Source: CAYFKJ01 sp964343605 (GTDB taxonomy: Bacteria; Pseudomonadota; Alphaproteobacteria; UBA2966). From it: a stretch of DNA of 64,000 nucleotides. This document shows positions 11,847-21,470 of this stretch, piece by piece. The position numbers and the translations under genes were made by a program. Location: contig CAYFKJ010000003.1 in the NCBI GenBank assembly GCA_964343605.1, positions 248,001-312,000 of the forward strand, given 5' to 3'. Positions within the stretch are counted from its first letter, which is position 1. Every line of letters begins with the position of its first letter. Below the pieces are notes generated by a model. The model was not told where the DNA came from. It searched no databases and saw only the letters and a program-made list of their open reading frames with translations.

Positions 11847-12746
11847 ATGGCTCTGCCTGAATTCACTATGCGCCAGCTCCTCGAAGCCGGCGTTCACTTC
11901 GGACACCAAACCCACCGCTGGAACCCCCGTATGGGGCGCTACATCTTCGGCGCCCGCAACGGCATCCACATCATCGATTTGCAGCAGACCGTGCCGATGC
12001 TGCGCGAAGCCCTGCAGGTCGTGCGCGACGCCGTCGCCTCGGGTGGCCGCGTGCTGTTCGTCGGCACCAAGCGCCAGGCTTCCGAAACGGTGGCCGAGAG
12101 CGCGAAGCTGTGCGGCCAGTATTACGTCAACCACCGCTGGCTCGGCGGCATGATGACCAATTGGCGCACCGTGTCCAAGTCGATCAAGCGCCTGAAGACG
12201 CTGGACGAACAGCTCGACAGCGAAGAAACCGGCATGACCAAGAAGGAGCTCCTGAAGCTCACCCGCGAGCGCGACAAGCTGGAGCGCGCGTTGGGCGGCA
12301 TCAAGGAGATGGGCGGCCTGCCGGACGTCATCTTCGTGGTCGACACCAACAAGGAAGAAATCGCCATCCAGGAAGCCCGGAAGCTCAACATTCCGGTCGT
12401 GGCGGTGATCGACAGCAACTCCGATCCGGAAGGCATCAGCTACCCGATCCCCGGCAACGACGACGCCCTGCGCGCCATTTCGCTTTATTGCGACTTGGTG
12501 GCCCGCTCGGTTCTCGACGGCATCCGCGAGGAGATGACGGAAGCCGGCGTCGACATCGGCGAAGCCGCGGAAGCGCCGGCCGAGGAGATTCCGGAAGCCG
12601 CTGAGGAAACCGCTACGGAGGAAGCCCCGGCGGAGGAAACCCCGGCGGAAGCTCCGGCTGAAGAGGCCGCTGCCGAGGAAGCACCGGCGGAGGAAGCACC
12701 CGCCGAGGAGACCCCGGCTTCCGAGGAACCGGCGCCCAGCGCCTGA
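11847..12746 (+). CDS. rpsB: 30S ribosomal protein S2
   Basis: The conserved S2 opening (residues LLEAGVHFGHQTHRWNPRM) and the family core run to about residue 240. The 299-residue product is longer than the usual 240-260 because of a C-terminal tail of about 55 residues made of Ala, Glu and Pro repeats (PAEE units), acidic and probably disordered. The ATG has AAGGA 11 bases upstream. It is the first gene of the translation and envelope run. Function: assembly of the 30S subunit. Confidence 0.98.
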   Translation: MALPEFTMRQLLEAGVHFGHQTHRWNPRMGRYIFGARNGIHIIDLQQTVPMLREALQVVRDAVASGGRVLFVGTKRQASETVAESAKLCGQYYVNHRWLGGMMTNWRTVSKSIKRLKTLDEQLDSEETGMTKKELLKLTRERDKLERALGGIKEMGGLPDVIFVVDTNKEEIAIQEARKLNIPVVAVIDSNSDPEGISYPIPGNDDALRAISLYCDLVARSVLDGIREEMTEAGVDIGEAAEAPAEEIPEAAEETATEEAPAEETPAEAPAEEAAAEEAPAEEAPAEETPASEEPAPSA

Positions 12747-12756
12747 TGACCATACC

Positions 12757-12778
12757 GGGGCGGTTTTTGAACCGCCCC
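12757..12778. terminator. rpsB-tsf intergenic hairpin
   Basis: A 9-bp stem GGGGCGGTT/AACCGCCCC with a 4-base loop lies 11 bases after the rpsB stop. There is no T run, so it is more likely an attenuator or mRNA-stabilising hairpin than a full terminator. Confidence 0.5.
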
Positions 12779-12829
12779 GTCATCCTAAAATCATTTAATA
12801 TCAACGCTTTATTAGCGTGAGGAAAACCA

Positions 12830-13756
12830 ATGGCTGAAATTACTGCATCCCTGGTCAAGGAACTGCGCGAGCGCACCGGCGCCGGCATGATGGACTGCAA
12901 GAAAGCGCTGACCGAAACCGGCGGCGACACCGAAGCTGCCGCCGATTGGCTGCGCACCAAGGGCCTGGCCGCCGCCGCCAAGAAGGCCGGCCGCGTGGCC
13001 GCCGAAGGGCTTGTGGGCGTGGTTGCGGGTGACGGCGTCGCGGCCGTCGCGGAGGTGAACTCCGAGACCGATTTCGTCTCCCGCAATGAGACCTTCCAGG
13101 AATTCGTCACCGCGGTGACCGCCATGGCCTTGGACGCCGAGGGCGATTTCGACAAAGCGAGCGCCGCGCCGTTCCCGGGCGGCGACGGTTCGCTGGCTGA
13201 TGAAGCCACCAAGATGGTCGGTTCCATCGGGGAGAACATCCAGCTTCGCCGCATGGCGGCGCTGAGCGCCGATCCCGGCGTCGTGGCGACCTACATGCAC
13301 AACGCGACCGCCCCGAACCTCGGCAAGATCGGCGTTCTCGTGGCGCTGAAGTCCGAAGGCGATAAGGACCAGTTGATGGCGCTCGGCAAGCAGCTCGCCA
13401 TGCATGTTGCCGCGACCAAGCCTCAGTCCGTGACGACGGAAGACCTGGATCCGGCGGTCGTCGAAAAGGAGCGTGCCGTTCTGATCGAGCAGGCCAAGGA
13501 ATCGGGCAAGCCTGAGGATATCGCCGTCAAGATGGTCGAAGGCCGTATCCGCAAGTTCTACGCCGAAGTCGTGCTGACCGAACAGACATTCGTCATCGAC
13601 AACGAGACCAAGGTCGGCAAGGTCGTCGAGAACGCCGCCGCTGACGTTGGCGCTCCGGTCGAACTGGTCGGTTTCGTGCGTTTCGAGCTGGGCGAGGGCA
13701 TCGAAAAGAAGGAGGAGGACTTCGCGGCGGAAGTTGCCGCCCAGGTCGGCGGCTAA
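12830..13756 (+). CDS. tsf: Translation elongation factor Ts
   Basis: The 308-residue protein opens with the EF-Ts UBA-like domain (LVKELRERTGAGMMDCKKAL) and has the second signature EVNSETDFVSRNETF, the EF-Tu contact region. It catalyses GDP release from EF-Tu. The ATG is preceded by GAGG at the right distance. It lies 83 bases after rpsB, as in most bacteria, with hairpins on both sides that may tune the rpsB:tsf ratio. Confidence 0.98.
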   Translation: MAEITASLVKELRERTGAGMMDCKKALTETGGDTEAAADWLRTKGLAAAAKKAGRVAAEGLVGVVAGDGVAAVAEVNSETDFVSRNETFQEFVTAVTAMALDAEGDFDKASAAPFPGGDGSLADEATKMVGSIGENIQLRRMAALSADPGVVATYMHNATAPNLGKIGVLVALKSEGDKDQLMALGKQLAMHVAATKPQSVTTEDLDPAVVEKERAVLIEQAKESGKPEDIAVKMVEGRIRKFYAEVVLTEQTFVIDNETKVGKVVENAAADVGAPVELVGFVRFELGEGIEKKEEDFAAEVAAQVGG

Positions 13757-13813
13757 CGTCTATTTTCGCCGCCTTCGGGGTTCGCTCCGACCCCGCGATA
13801 GTGTAGAGTTCGT

Positions 13814-13843
13814 GCGCCCGGGATGGAAATCCGTCCCGGGCGC
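13814..13843. terminator. Strong hairpin between tsf and pyrH
   Basis: A 10-bp GC-rich stem GCGCCCGGGA/TCCCGGGCGC with a 10-base loop lies 57 bases after tsf. No T tract follows; it may partly terminate or protect the rpsB-tsf message. Confidence 0.5.
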
Positions 13844-13912
13844 AATTCGATTGCGCCGGACCCACCCGAAAAGTGGCTGAAAAGCGCCGAAAGTGTTGAT
13901 TTGAGGTCCAAA

Positions 13913-14638
13913 ATGCCGTCTTCCGTCGAATACAAGCGCGTCCTACTGAAATTGTCGGGCGAGGCTTTGATGGGAGACGGGGAGTACGGCGTCGATCTGG
14001 ATACCGTAGAGCGCATTGCCGCCGATGTGCGCGAGGTTCACGCTTTGGGCGCCGAGGTTTGCCTCGTTATCGGCGGCGGCAACATATTTCGGGGTGTCGC
14101 GGGCGCGGCCGCCGGCATGGAGCGGGCCAGCGCCGATTACATGGGCATGCTGGCGACCGTGATCAACGCCCTCGCGATGCAGAACGCCTTGGAAAGGGCG
14201 GACGTCCAAACCCGGGTTTTATCCGCAATTCCAATGACATCGGTGTGTGAACCCTATGTTCGGCGCCGGGCGGTGAGGCACCTGGAAAAAGGCCGGGTGG
14301 TGATCTTTGCGGCCGGAACGGGCAACCCGTTTTTCACCACCGATACGGCGGCGGCGCTGCGGGCCGCAGAGATGGGTTGCGATGCCTTGCTCAAGGGCAC
14401 CCAGGTCGACGGCGTCTATTCGGCCGATCCGCAAACCAACGCGAATGCTGAAAGATATGATACTTTGGATTATCTTGAGGTTCTCGCCAACGACCTCCGG
14501 GTGATGGATGCATCTGCCATTAGTTTGGCGCGCGAAAACGACATACCGATTTTGGTGTTTTCGATTCATAATTCCGGTGCGTTCGCCGAGGTTGTGCAAG
14601 GCCGAGGTCGACGAACGATCATAAACAAGGGGGCATAA
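13913..14638 (+). CDS. pyrH: Uridylate kinase
   Basis: The 241-residue product matches bacterial UMP kinase (amino-acid kinase fold): YKRVLLKLSGEALMG at the N terminus, VIGGGNIFRG, and GTGNPFFTTDTAAALRA in the C-terminal half. It phosphorylates UMP to UDP and is normally feedback-controlled by UTP. The start was set at the ATG at 13913 because GAGG lies 6 bases upstream and family members begin here. It is the first gene of a tightly packed run with frr only 3 bases downstream. Confidence 0.97.
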   Translation: MPSSVEYKRVLLKLSGEALMGDGEYGVDLDTVERIAADVREVHALGAEVCLVIGGGNIFRGVAGAAAGMERASADYMGMLATVINALAMQNALERADVQTRVLSAIPMTSVCEPYVRRRAVRHLEKGRVVIFAAGTGNPFFTTDTAAALRAAEMGCDALLKGTQVDGVYSADPQTNANAERYDTLDYLEVLANDLRVMDASAISLARENDIPILVFSIHNSGAFAEVVQGRGRRTIINKGA

Positions 14639-14641
14639 GCC

Positions 14642-15199
14642 GTGGCTGATCCGGATATCGACGACATTGAACGCCGTATGAAAGGTGCGGTGGAGATGCT
14701 GAAAAAGGAATTCGGCGGATTGCGGACGGGCCGGGCCTCGACCAGCCTGCTCGACCCTTTGACGGTGGAAGCCTACGGGCAATCCATGCCGATCAACCAG
14801 TTGGCGACCGTCAGCACGCCGGAGTCACGTTTGTTGACGGTTCAAGTCTGGGACAAAGCCATGGTTGGACCGACGGAGAAGGCTATTCGAGAATCCGGTC
14901 TGGGCCTCAATCCGGCTACCGACGGCCAACTCATTAGGTTGCCCATCCCTGAACTCAACGAGGAACGACGGATCGAACTGGGTAAGATCGCCGGTAAATA
15001 CGCGGAAGAAGCGCGCATTGCCGTAAGAAATGTGCGCCGCCACGGCATGGATGATCTCAAACACATGGAAAAGGACGGTGAGATTTCCCAAGACGAACAC
15101 CATATGTGGGGTGAGGAGATTCAGAAACTGACCGATGAAATGATCGCCAAGATCGATGAGGCCCTGGCCGCCAAAGAAGAGGACATAATGCAGGTGTGA
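14642..15199 (+). CDS. frr: Ribosome recycling factor
   Basis: The 185-residue protein is the standard RRF length and has the family core: LRTGRASTSLLDPLTVEAYG, then PIPELNEERRIELGKIAGKY and AVRNVRRHGMDDLK. With EF-G it splits the post-termination ribosome. It starts with GTG, preceded by AAGGGGG inside the end of pyrH, so the two are likely translationally coupled. The uppS start overlaps or abuts the stop. Confidence 0.97.
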   Translation: MADPDIDDIERRMKGAVEMLKKEFGGLRTGRASTSLLDPLTVEAYGQSMPINQLATVSTPESRLLTVQVWDKAMVGPTEKAIRESGLGLNPATDGQLIRLPIPELNEERRIELGKIAGKYAEEARIAVRNVRRHGMDDLKHMEKDGEISQDEHHMWGEEIQKLTDEMIAKIDEALAAKEEDIMQV

Positions 15200-15201
15200 C
15201 C

Positions 15202-15936
15202 ATGGAAGCGGTCCCCTCACAGGAAAAGGCACCGGCGCCGCCCCAGCACATTGCGATCATTATGGACGGCAATGGCCGCTGGGCCAAGGCGCGCGGCTTG
15301 CCGCGCGTGGCGGGCCATCAGCGCGGCGCGGAAGCGGTCCAGATCGTGGTCGAGGCCTGTCAGGAAATCGGGGTCAGATATCTGACCCTCTACGCGTTTT
15401 CTTCCGAGAACTGGAAGCGCCCGGCTACGGAAGTCGACGACCTGATGGGGCTTTTGCGCCACTACCTGAAGCGGGAAATCGTCGAACTCGACCGAAATAA
15501 GGTCAAATTGCGTTGTATCGGCGAGCGCGAAGGACTGGCGCCCGATATCAAGAAGCTGATTGACGACGCCGAGCGACACACCAGGAACAATTCGAGCCTG
15601 ACCTTGCAGATCGCCGTCAACTACGGCGGTCAGCGCGAGATTCTTCAGGCCTGCAAGAGGATTGCCCAATCGGTCGTTGACGGCGACATGGCCGTTGAGG
15701 ATCTGGACGAGACGCTGTTCGAGGGGTATCTCCACACGTCCGGCATTCCAAACCCCGATTTGCTGATCAGAACCAGCGGCGAGAAACGTCTGAGTAATTT
15801 TCTGCTGTGGCAGGCGGCATACGCTGAATTCGTCTTCATGGACACCCTCTGGCCGGACTTCTCCAAGGAGACGCTCATCAGCGCCATCGACGAATTTCAC
15901 CGCCGGGACCGGCGCTATGGCGAAACAAGCGGCTGA
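15202..15936 (+). CDS. uppS: Isoprenyl transferase (undecaprenyl diphosphate synthase)
   Basis: About 244 residues. The catalytic Asp motif IIMDGNGRWAKARGLPRVAG is near the N terminus, with FSSENWKRP and the C-terminal signature RTSGEKRLSNFLLWQ. It builds C55-PP, the lipid carrier for peptidoglycan and O-antigen. The ATG at 15202 lies 6 bases after AGGTG; a GTG at 15196 overlapping the frr stop is equally possible and would add two residues. Its reading frame is the same as that of cdsA downstream. Confidence 0.96.
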   Translation: MEAVPSQEKAPAPPQHIAIIMDGNGRWAKARGLPRVAGHQRGAEAVQIVVEACQEIGVRYLTLYAFSSENWKRPATEVDDLMGLLRHYLKREIVELDRNKVKLRCIGEREGLAPDIKKLIDDAERHTRNNSSLTLQIAVNYGGQREILQACKRIAQSVVDGDMAVEDLDETLFEGYLHTSGIPNPDLLIRTSGEKRLSNFLLWQAAYAEFVFMDTLWPDFSKETLISAIDEFHRRDRRYGETSG

Positions 15937-15951
15937 CGAGAACCCGGTCCG

Positions 15952-16746
15952 TTGCCCTCCAATTTGTTCACCCGAATAATTTCCGGAATCGTATTGGCGG
16001 CCATCGGGTTGGCCGCCGTGTGGTACGGAGGCTGGTATTTTTCAGCACTGGCGGGCCTCGCGGGTTTGCTGATGGCGCGCGAGTGGGATCGTCTTACCGG
16101 GGGAGAAGGCATAAACGCCCAACTCACCGTCCAAGCGGCGGCGATCTTATGTGTTACCGCCGTCTCCGGTTTGGGAGAATATGGCTGGGCGGCAGCGGTT
16201 GTGCTCGCCGCGCTCCTAGTCGGTGTATTGATGAACGGGTCGCGCCGACCCCGGTGGTCTCCACTCGGGACAGTATATATTGCATTGCCGATCATGGCCT
16301 TGATTTGGCTGAGATCGGAACCCGTGAACGGCGAACTGACGGTAGTTTGGCTCCTGGTCGTCGTCTGGGCTACCGATTCCGGGGCATATGTCGCGGGGCG
16401 CACCATTGGAGGCCCCAAAATGGCACCGCGATTGAGCCCGAACAAAACCTGGTCGGGCCTGGGCGGCGGCATGCTTGCAGCCGGCGCCGCCGGTGCCGCC
16501 ATCGCCGCGGCGTCCGATTTGGGATCGCCTTATTGGTTTTTGTTCGGTGGTGCGGCGATGGCTGTCGTCGGACAGATCGGCGACGTTTTCGAATCGGCCG
16601 TCAAGCGGTATGCTGGCGTTAAGGATTCCGGGTCCATTATTCCCGGCCATGGTGGAGTTTTAGACAGGTTGGACAGTCTTCTTTTTGTGGCGCTTGTTGC
16701 AGCGGCCGCCAATCTTATCTTTGGTGCGGGAACGATATGGCGATAA
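15952..16746 (+). CDS. cdsA: Phosphatidate cytidylyltransferase
   Basis: The 264-residue membrane protein has about eight hydrophobic segments and the CDP-alcohol signature near the C terminus (KDSGSIIPGHGGVLDRLDS). ATDSGAYVAGRTIGGPKMAP marks the catalytic loop. It makes CDP-diacylglycerol from phosphatidate and CTP. The only usable start after the uppS stop is TTG at 15952, five codons later in the same frame. The end overlaps the dxr start by 10 bases. Confidence 0.96.
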   Translation: MPSNLFTRIISGIVLAAIGLAAVWYGGWYFSALAGLAGLLMAREWDRLTGGEGINAQLTVQAAAILCVTAVSGLGEYGWAAAVVLAALLVGVLMNGSRRPRWSPLGTVYIALPIMALIWLRSEPVNGELTVVWLLVVVWATDSGAYVAGRTIGGPKMAPRLSPNKTWSGLGGGMLAAGAAGAAIAAASDLGSPYWFLFGGAAMAVVGQIGDVFESAVKRYAGVKDSGSIIPGHGGVLDRLDSLLFVALVAAAANLIFGAGTIWR

Positions 16747-17951
16747 CGGCATTTGAAAATTCGCCCGATACCTCGACGACGCCCAGGCGTGTGACGGTGC
16801 TCGGATCGACTGGATCGGTCGGCCGGAATACCTTGGATTTGATCGCCAGACGGCCGCAGGACTATGCCGTCGAAGCTCTTACGGCAAATAGAAATGTCGA
16901 TTTGTTGATCGATCAGGCCCGGAAGTTCCAGCCCGAGTTCGCCGTCATCGCCACCGAAGAGCTGTACCCGGAACTAAAGGACGGCCTTGACGGAACCGGC
17001 GTTACCGCCGCCGCCGGTCCGCAGGCGCTGATCGAGGCGGCTGAGCGCCCGGCCGATTGGGTGATGGCCGCGATCGTGGGTGCTGCCGGACTGGCGCCAA
17101 CCATGTCCGCCGTGGCGCGCGGGGCGATCGTTGCGCTGGCCAACAAGGAATGCTTGGCGTGTGCCGGATCGCTTCTGATGGATGCCGTCAAAGCCGGGGG
17201 CGCGACCCTGTTGCCTGTTGATTCGGAACACAACGCCATTTTTCAGGTGTTCGAGGCGGAAAGGCACGAAGCCATCGAGCGCATCATTCTTACGGCTTCC
17301 GGCGGACCGTTCCGGACCCTGGAACCCGAGGTCATGGCACATGTTACGCCGGCCCAGGCCATCGCCCATCCCAATTGGAGCATGGGCGCCAAGATTTCGG
17401 TTGATTCCGCGACCATGATGAACAAGGGCCTCGAACTGATCGAAGCTCACCATCTCTTCGCCATGCCCGAAGAAAAGATCGAAATCCTTATTCATCCGCA
17501 GTCCGTCGTGCACAGCATGGTCGGATACGCTGACGGCTCCGTTCTGGCGCAAATGGGCACGCCTGATATGCGGACGCCGATCGCCTTCACTTTGGGTTGG
17601 CCGGATCGGATTTCGGCACCGGTCCAGCGGCTCGATCTGGCGGAAATCGCCCAATTGACGTTCGAAGCGCCGGACACCAGACGATTTCCGGCGCTCGACC
17701 TTGCCCGTCAGGCGCTTTCCTCCGGAAACGCCGCGCCGACCGTCTTGAACGCCGCCAATGAGGTTGCAGTAGAAGGCTTTCTGGCGGAGCGTGTCGGTTT
17801 TTTGGAAATCGCCGAAATTGTTCACGGCACGCTGGACGCGCTGCCAGGCAGCGAGACCCGGTCCATTGAAGATGTTCTCGCCATTGACGCCGAGGCGCGT
17901 AGAATTGCCGCAGGTTTGGTCGACTTGGCCACTGCCAAAAGCAGAACTTGA
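16737..17951 (+). CDS. dxr: 1-deoxy-D-xylulose 5-phosphate reductoisomerase
   Basis: The 404-residue protein carries the NADPH-binding motif LGSTGSVGRNTLDLI, NKECLACAG, the acidic metal site around PVDSEHNAIFQ and the flexible-loop region TASGGPFRTLEP. It converts DXP to MEP, the committed step of the non-mevalonate isoprenoid pathway that feeds uppS. It overlaps the end of cdsA and is followed 6 bases later by rseP. Confidence 0.98.
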   Translation: MAITAFENSPDTSTTPRRVTVLGSTGSVGRNTLDLIARRPQDYAVEALTANRNVDLLIDQARKFQPEFAVIATEELYPELKDGLDGTGVTAAAGPQALIEAAERPADWVMAAIVGAAGLAPTMSAVARGAIVALANKECLACAGSLLMDAVKAGGATLLPVDSEHNAIFQVFEAERHEAIERIILTASGGPFRTLEPEVMAHVTPAQAIAHPNWSMGAKISVDSATMMNKGLELIEAHHLFAMPEEKIEILIHPQSVVHSMVGYADGSVLAQMGTPDMRTPIAFTLGWPDRISAPVQRLDLAEIAQLTFEAPDTRRFPALDLARQALSSGNAAPTVLNAANEVAVEGFLAERVGFLEIAEIVHGTLDALPGSETRSIEDVLAIDAEARRIAAGLVDLATAKSRT

Positions 17952-17957
17952 AGATCG

Positions 17958-19091
17958 ATGTTTGAATTTTTGGATGGCTTTCTGATTTATGCGGTCCCGT
18001 TCCTCGGGCTGCTCACGGCTGTCGTGTTCGTTCACGAGATGGGCCATTTTCTCGTCGCCCGAATGTTTGGAGTACCCGTCGAGATTTTTTCCGTCGGATT
18101 CGGCAAAGCGCTGGTGAGCTGGCGGGACAGAGCGGGAACGACATGGAAGATCGGATGGCTGCCGCTCGGCGGCTATGTGAAGTTTCTGGGTGACGAGGAC
18201 GCCGCCTCGGTTAAACGAAGCGATGCGGAACTCGCCGCCCCAGACGGCGTCACCACGTTTCACGATCAGCCGTTGTACTCCCGCGCCGCCGTGGTCGCGG
18301 CAGGACCGCTTGCCAACTTCCTGTTCGCCATCGTCTTGCTCGCGGTCACATTCGCCACTGTCGGACAGCCTTTCACGCCGCCGGTGGTGGACAAGGTTTT
18401 TGACAACACGGCAGCCGCCTCCGCCGGCATTCTCAGCGGCGACCGCATCGTCGAAATCGGAGGGCAATCGATCCAGCGGTTCGAGGAACTGCAGGTCATC
18501 ATCAGCAATAACCCTGGCATCGAATTAGAGGTCGTGGTTGAACGAGGCGGCTACGAAAAGATACTGACCGTCATACCGGGCGCGCGCGAATTCGAAGACC
18601 GCTTCGGCAACAAACGGCGTATCGGCTTTCTGGGCGTGAGCCGGGGCGGCAGCGAGTTTGTCCGGCATGGGCCGTTGCCGGCCGTGTGGTACGCGACCCG
18701 GGAAACCTACAACTTCACCATCATGACGCTGCGCAATGTGTGGGAGATGATTGCCCGCGAACGTCCGGCGGACGAACTTCGAGGGGTCCTGGGCATCGCG
18801 CAGATGTCGGGCCAGGCGGCGCAGATGGGTTTCGAATCTTGGTTGCGCCTAACCGTTCTGATTTCGATCAGCCTCGGACTGATCAATCTCTTCCCCATTC
18901 CGGTTTTGGATGGCGGACATCTGGTGTTCTACGCCTTCGAAATGGTATTGCGCAGACCTATTAGTGAGAGAATTCAGGAATTTAGCTTCCGTATTGGCCT
19001 CGTCCTTGTTATTACCCTGATGTTGTTTGGTTTGTGGAATGACCTCGTGCATCTCAAAGTATTTGAGCATTTGAATCGGGTGTTTTCTTAA
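17958..19091 (+). CDS. rseP: Site-2 intramembrane zinc metalloprotease RseP
   Basis: A 377-residue S2P protease with FVHEMGHFLVARMFG (His26, Glu27, His30) in the first TM region, one periplasmic PDZ domain (about residues 120-190) and the third metal ligand in PIPVLDGGHLVFY. E. coli RseP has two PDZ domains; one is common in other groups. It cleaves anti-sigma factors and signal-peptide remnants inside the membrane. The stop overlaps the bamA start by one base (TAATG). Confidence 0.96.
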   Translation: MFEFLDGFLIYAVPFLGLLTAVVFVHEMGHFLVARMFGVPVEIFSVGFGKALVSWRDRAGTTWKIGWLPLGGYVKFLGDEDAASVKRSDAELAAPDGVTTFHDQPLYSRAAVVAAGPLANFLFAIVLLAVTFATVGQPFTPPVVDKVFDNTAAASAGILSGDRIVEIGGQSIQRFEELQVIISNNPGIELEVVVERGGYEKILTVIPGAREFEDRFGNKRRIGFLGVSRGGSEFVRHGPLPAVWYATRETYNFTIMTLRNVWEMIARERPADELRGVLGIAQMSGQAAQMGFESWLRLTVLISISLGLINLFPIPVLDGGHLVFYAFEMVLRRPISERIQEFSFRIGLVLVITLMLFGLWNDLVHLKVFEHLNRVFS

Positions 19092-21424
19092 TGATTTCTA
19101 GGGGGCGAGTGGTTTATCGGGTTGCCGGATGGCTGGCGGTGGCGCTATTACTCTTCGCCGCCCACGGGACGGTTGACGCTCAAACGGTGCAACGAACGGT
19201 TCGGGCCGTCCAAGTCGACGGAAATCAGCGCATCGAGGACGACGCCGTCCGTTCTTACATGACGCTGGCCGCCGGAGATGCCATCACCAATGAAGGCATC
19301 AACCGGTCGCTAAAGGCGCTTTATGCCACCGGTCTATTTGCTGACGTCACGATCCGGTTGCAAGGGGACGTGGTCGTGGTCGGGATTGTCGAAAATCCCA
19401 TCATCAACCGCATGGCTTTCGAGGGCAACAAGCGCATTGAAGACGAGGAACTGGAAACCGAGGTTCAGCTACGCCCCCGAATCGTCTACACGCGACGGCG
19501 CGTGCAGAACGACGTCCAGCGGATTGTTCAGCTGTACCGGCGCAAGGGCCGGTTTGCGGCGACGGTTGAACCCAAGATCATCCAACTGGAGCAGAATCGC
19601 GTCGATCTGGTGTTCGAGATCAACGAAGGCCCGGTTACCGAAATCCGCAAAATCGAATTCATCGGGAACCGCCGCTTCACGGATGGGCAGCTCCGTTCGG
19701 AGATCGCGACCAAGGAAACCAGGTGGTACAGGTTCTTCACAGCGGACGACAACTACGATCCGGACCGCCTGACGTTCGATCGGGAATTGTTGCGCAGGTT
19801 TTACCTTTCGAAAGGGTATGCGGATTTCCAGGTGGTTTCGGCTGTCGCGGAATTGACTCGCGACCGCAAGGATTTCTTCATCACGTTTACGCTGGAAGAA
19901 GGTGAACAGTACCGCTTCGGCGAGATTGAAGTGGAAAGCGGTCTGAAAAATATCGATGCCGCCAAACTCAAGAATCAGGTGGAGATCGAGACCGGTGAGT
20001 CCTACAACGCGGACAAGGTCGAAGAAGCGATCCAGGCCCTGACCTTCGAAGTCGGCCGCTTGGGCTTTGCGTTCGTCGATATTCGCCCGATGACGAACAG
20101 GGATCGCGAAACCCGGATAATCGACGTGAAGTTCGGGGTGCGCGAGGGGCCGCGCGTTTATGTCGACCGGATCGATATTATTAACAACGTGCGGACGCTG
20201 GACGAGGTCGTTCGGCGGGAGTTCCGCCTGGCCGAGGGCGATGCATTCAACACGGCGAAATTGCGGGAATCGCGGCGCCGGGTCAACTCGCTGGGTTTCT
20301 TCGACAAAGTTGAAATCAAGGACGATCAGGGCCTGTTGGACGAAAAATCGCTTGGTGGCGCTGCCGGAACCTTTGCCGATGACAGAACCGTTATCACTGT
20401 CGATGTGAAGGAAAAGTCGACAGGCGAATTGAGTTTCGGTGCGGGTTACTCAACGTCGGAAGCCTTGGTGGGCGATATCAGTATCCGGGAAAGAAACCTG
20501 CTGGGCCGGGGCCAGGACCTCCGCCTCGGTCTCAATGTCTCCACCCGCCGACAATTGATCGATTTGTCGTTCACCGAACCCTACTTCCTGGATCGGGATT
20601 TGGCGGCCGGGTTTGACGTCTTCAATGTCAAACGTGATTTCCAAAGCCAGAGTTCCTACGACGAAGCTGCGACCGGCGGTACGCTGCGGGCGGCTTTTCC
20701 CATCGCCAAGAATCTGCGGCAGTCCGTGCGCTACACCCTGCGCCGCGACACGATCGAAAACGTCGGCAGTGACGCCTCGACATTCGTGGCGTCCCAGGAA
20801 GGATCACGCCTGACCTCCTCCCTAGGCTATTCCTTGATCTACGACGTCCGTGACAACCGCTTCCTTCCCACCGAGGGATTTGTCGCGCGATTCGGTCAAG
20901 ATCTCGCCGGTCTAGGTGGCGACGTAAGTTACCTCCGATCCAATTTTCGTTTTGCCTATTACTATCCCTTTACGGAAGACCTTGTCGGCAGCTTCGCCAC
21001 GGAGGAGGGCTATATTTTCGGTTTGGGCGAGAGGGTCCGGCTTTCCGACCGTTATTTTGTCGGCGGCACTAATTTCAGAGGGTTCGAATCGGCTGGTATC
21101 GGTCCGCGGGATAAGGTCACGGGCGACGCACTTGGCGGCAAGATCTACTATATCGGTACCACCGCTTTGCGTTTTCCGCTTGGTCCGCTGGAGGAATTCG
21201 GCGTAACCGGCAATGTCTTCGCTGAATTCGGAAGTCTGAGCGATCCGGATCTTGCCAGCGTGACGAACGTTTCCGACTCGGGATCGATACGCTTCTCGAC
21301 CGGATTCGGGCTCGCCTGGCGATCGCCGTTCGGTCCCATTCAATTGGACTTTACCGAGGCCCTGGTACATGAAGACGAGGATAAGAAGGAGTTCTTCCGC
21401 TTCAGCTTCGGAACGCGTTTCTGA
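19091..21424 (+). CDS. bamA: Outer-membrane protein assembly factor BamA
   Basis: The 777-residue Omp85 protein starts with a signal peptide (ending near GTVDAQ), then five POTRA repeats (about residues 30-430) and a 16-strand-type barrel. The conserved VGGTNFRGFE motif of loop 6 is visible, and the chain ends in FRFSFGTRF with the terminal Phe. It inserts barrel proteins, such as the one encoded at 1.7 kb, into the outer membrane. The rseP-bamA-skp-lpxD order is the classic one. Confidence 0.98.
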   Translation: MISRGRVVYRVAGWLAVALLLFAAHGTVDAQTVQRTVRAVQVDGNQRIEDDAVRSYMTLAAGDAITNEGINRSLKALYATGLFADVTIRLQGDVVVVGIVENPIINRMAFEGNKRIEDEELETEVQLRPRIVYTRRRVQNDVQRIVQLYRRKGRFAATVEPKIIQLEQNRVDLVFEINEGPVTEIRKIEFIGNRRFTDGQLRSEIATKETRWYRFFTADDNYDPDRLTFDRELLRRFYLSKGYADFQVVSAVAELTRDRKDFFITFTLEEGEQYRFGEIEVESGLKNIDAAKLKNQVEIETGESYNADKVEEAIQALTFEVGRLGFAFVDIRPMTNRDRETRIIDVKFGVREGPRVYVDRIDIINNVRTLDEVVRREFRLAEGDAFNTAKLRESRRRVNSLGFFDKVEIKDDQGLLDEKSLGGAAGTFADDRTVITVDVKEKSTGELSFGAGYSTSEALVGDISIRERNLLGRGQDLRLGLNVSTRRQLIDLSFTEPYFLDRDLAAGFDVFNVKRDFQSQSSYDEAATGGTLRAAFPIAKNLRQSVRYTLRRDTIENVGSDASTFVASQEGSRLTSSLGYSLIYDVRDNRFLPTEGFVARFGQDLAGLGGDVSYLRSNFRFAYYYPFTEDLVGSFATEEGYIFGLGERVRLSDRYFVGGTNFRGFESAGIGPRDKVTGDALGGKIYYIGTTALRFPLGPLEEFGVTGNVFAEFGSLSDPDLASVTNVSDSGSIRFSTGFGLAWRSPFGPIQLDFTEALVHEDEDKKEFFRFSFGTRF

Positions 21425-21470
21425 TGCCCCGCCCGGATTTCACGATTTTGGCGAATTGATAATTACGAGA

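Noticed and set aside
12590..12720. Repeat array in the rpsB 3' end as a possible CRISPR or VNTR locus
   Set aside because: The repeats are imperfect in-frame codons for PAEE-type units of the S2 tail, without spacers.
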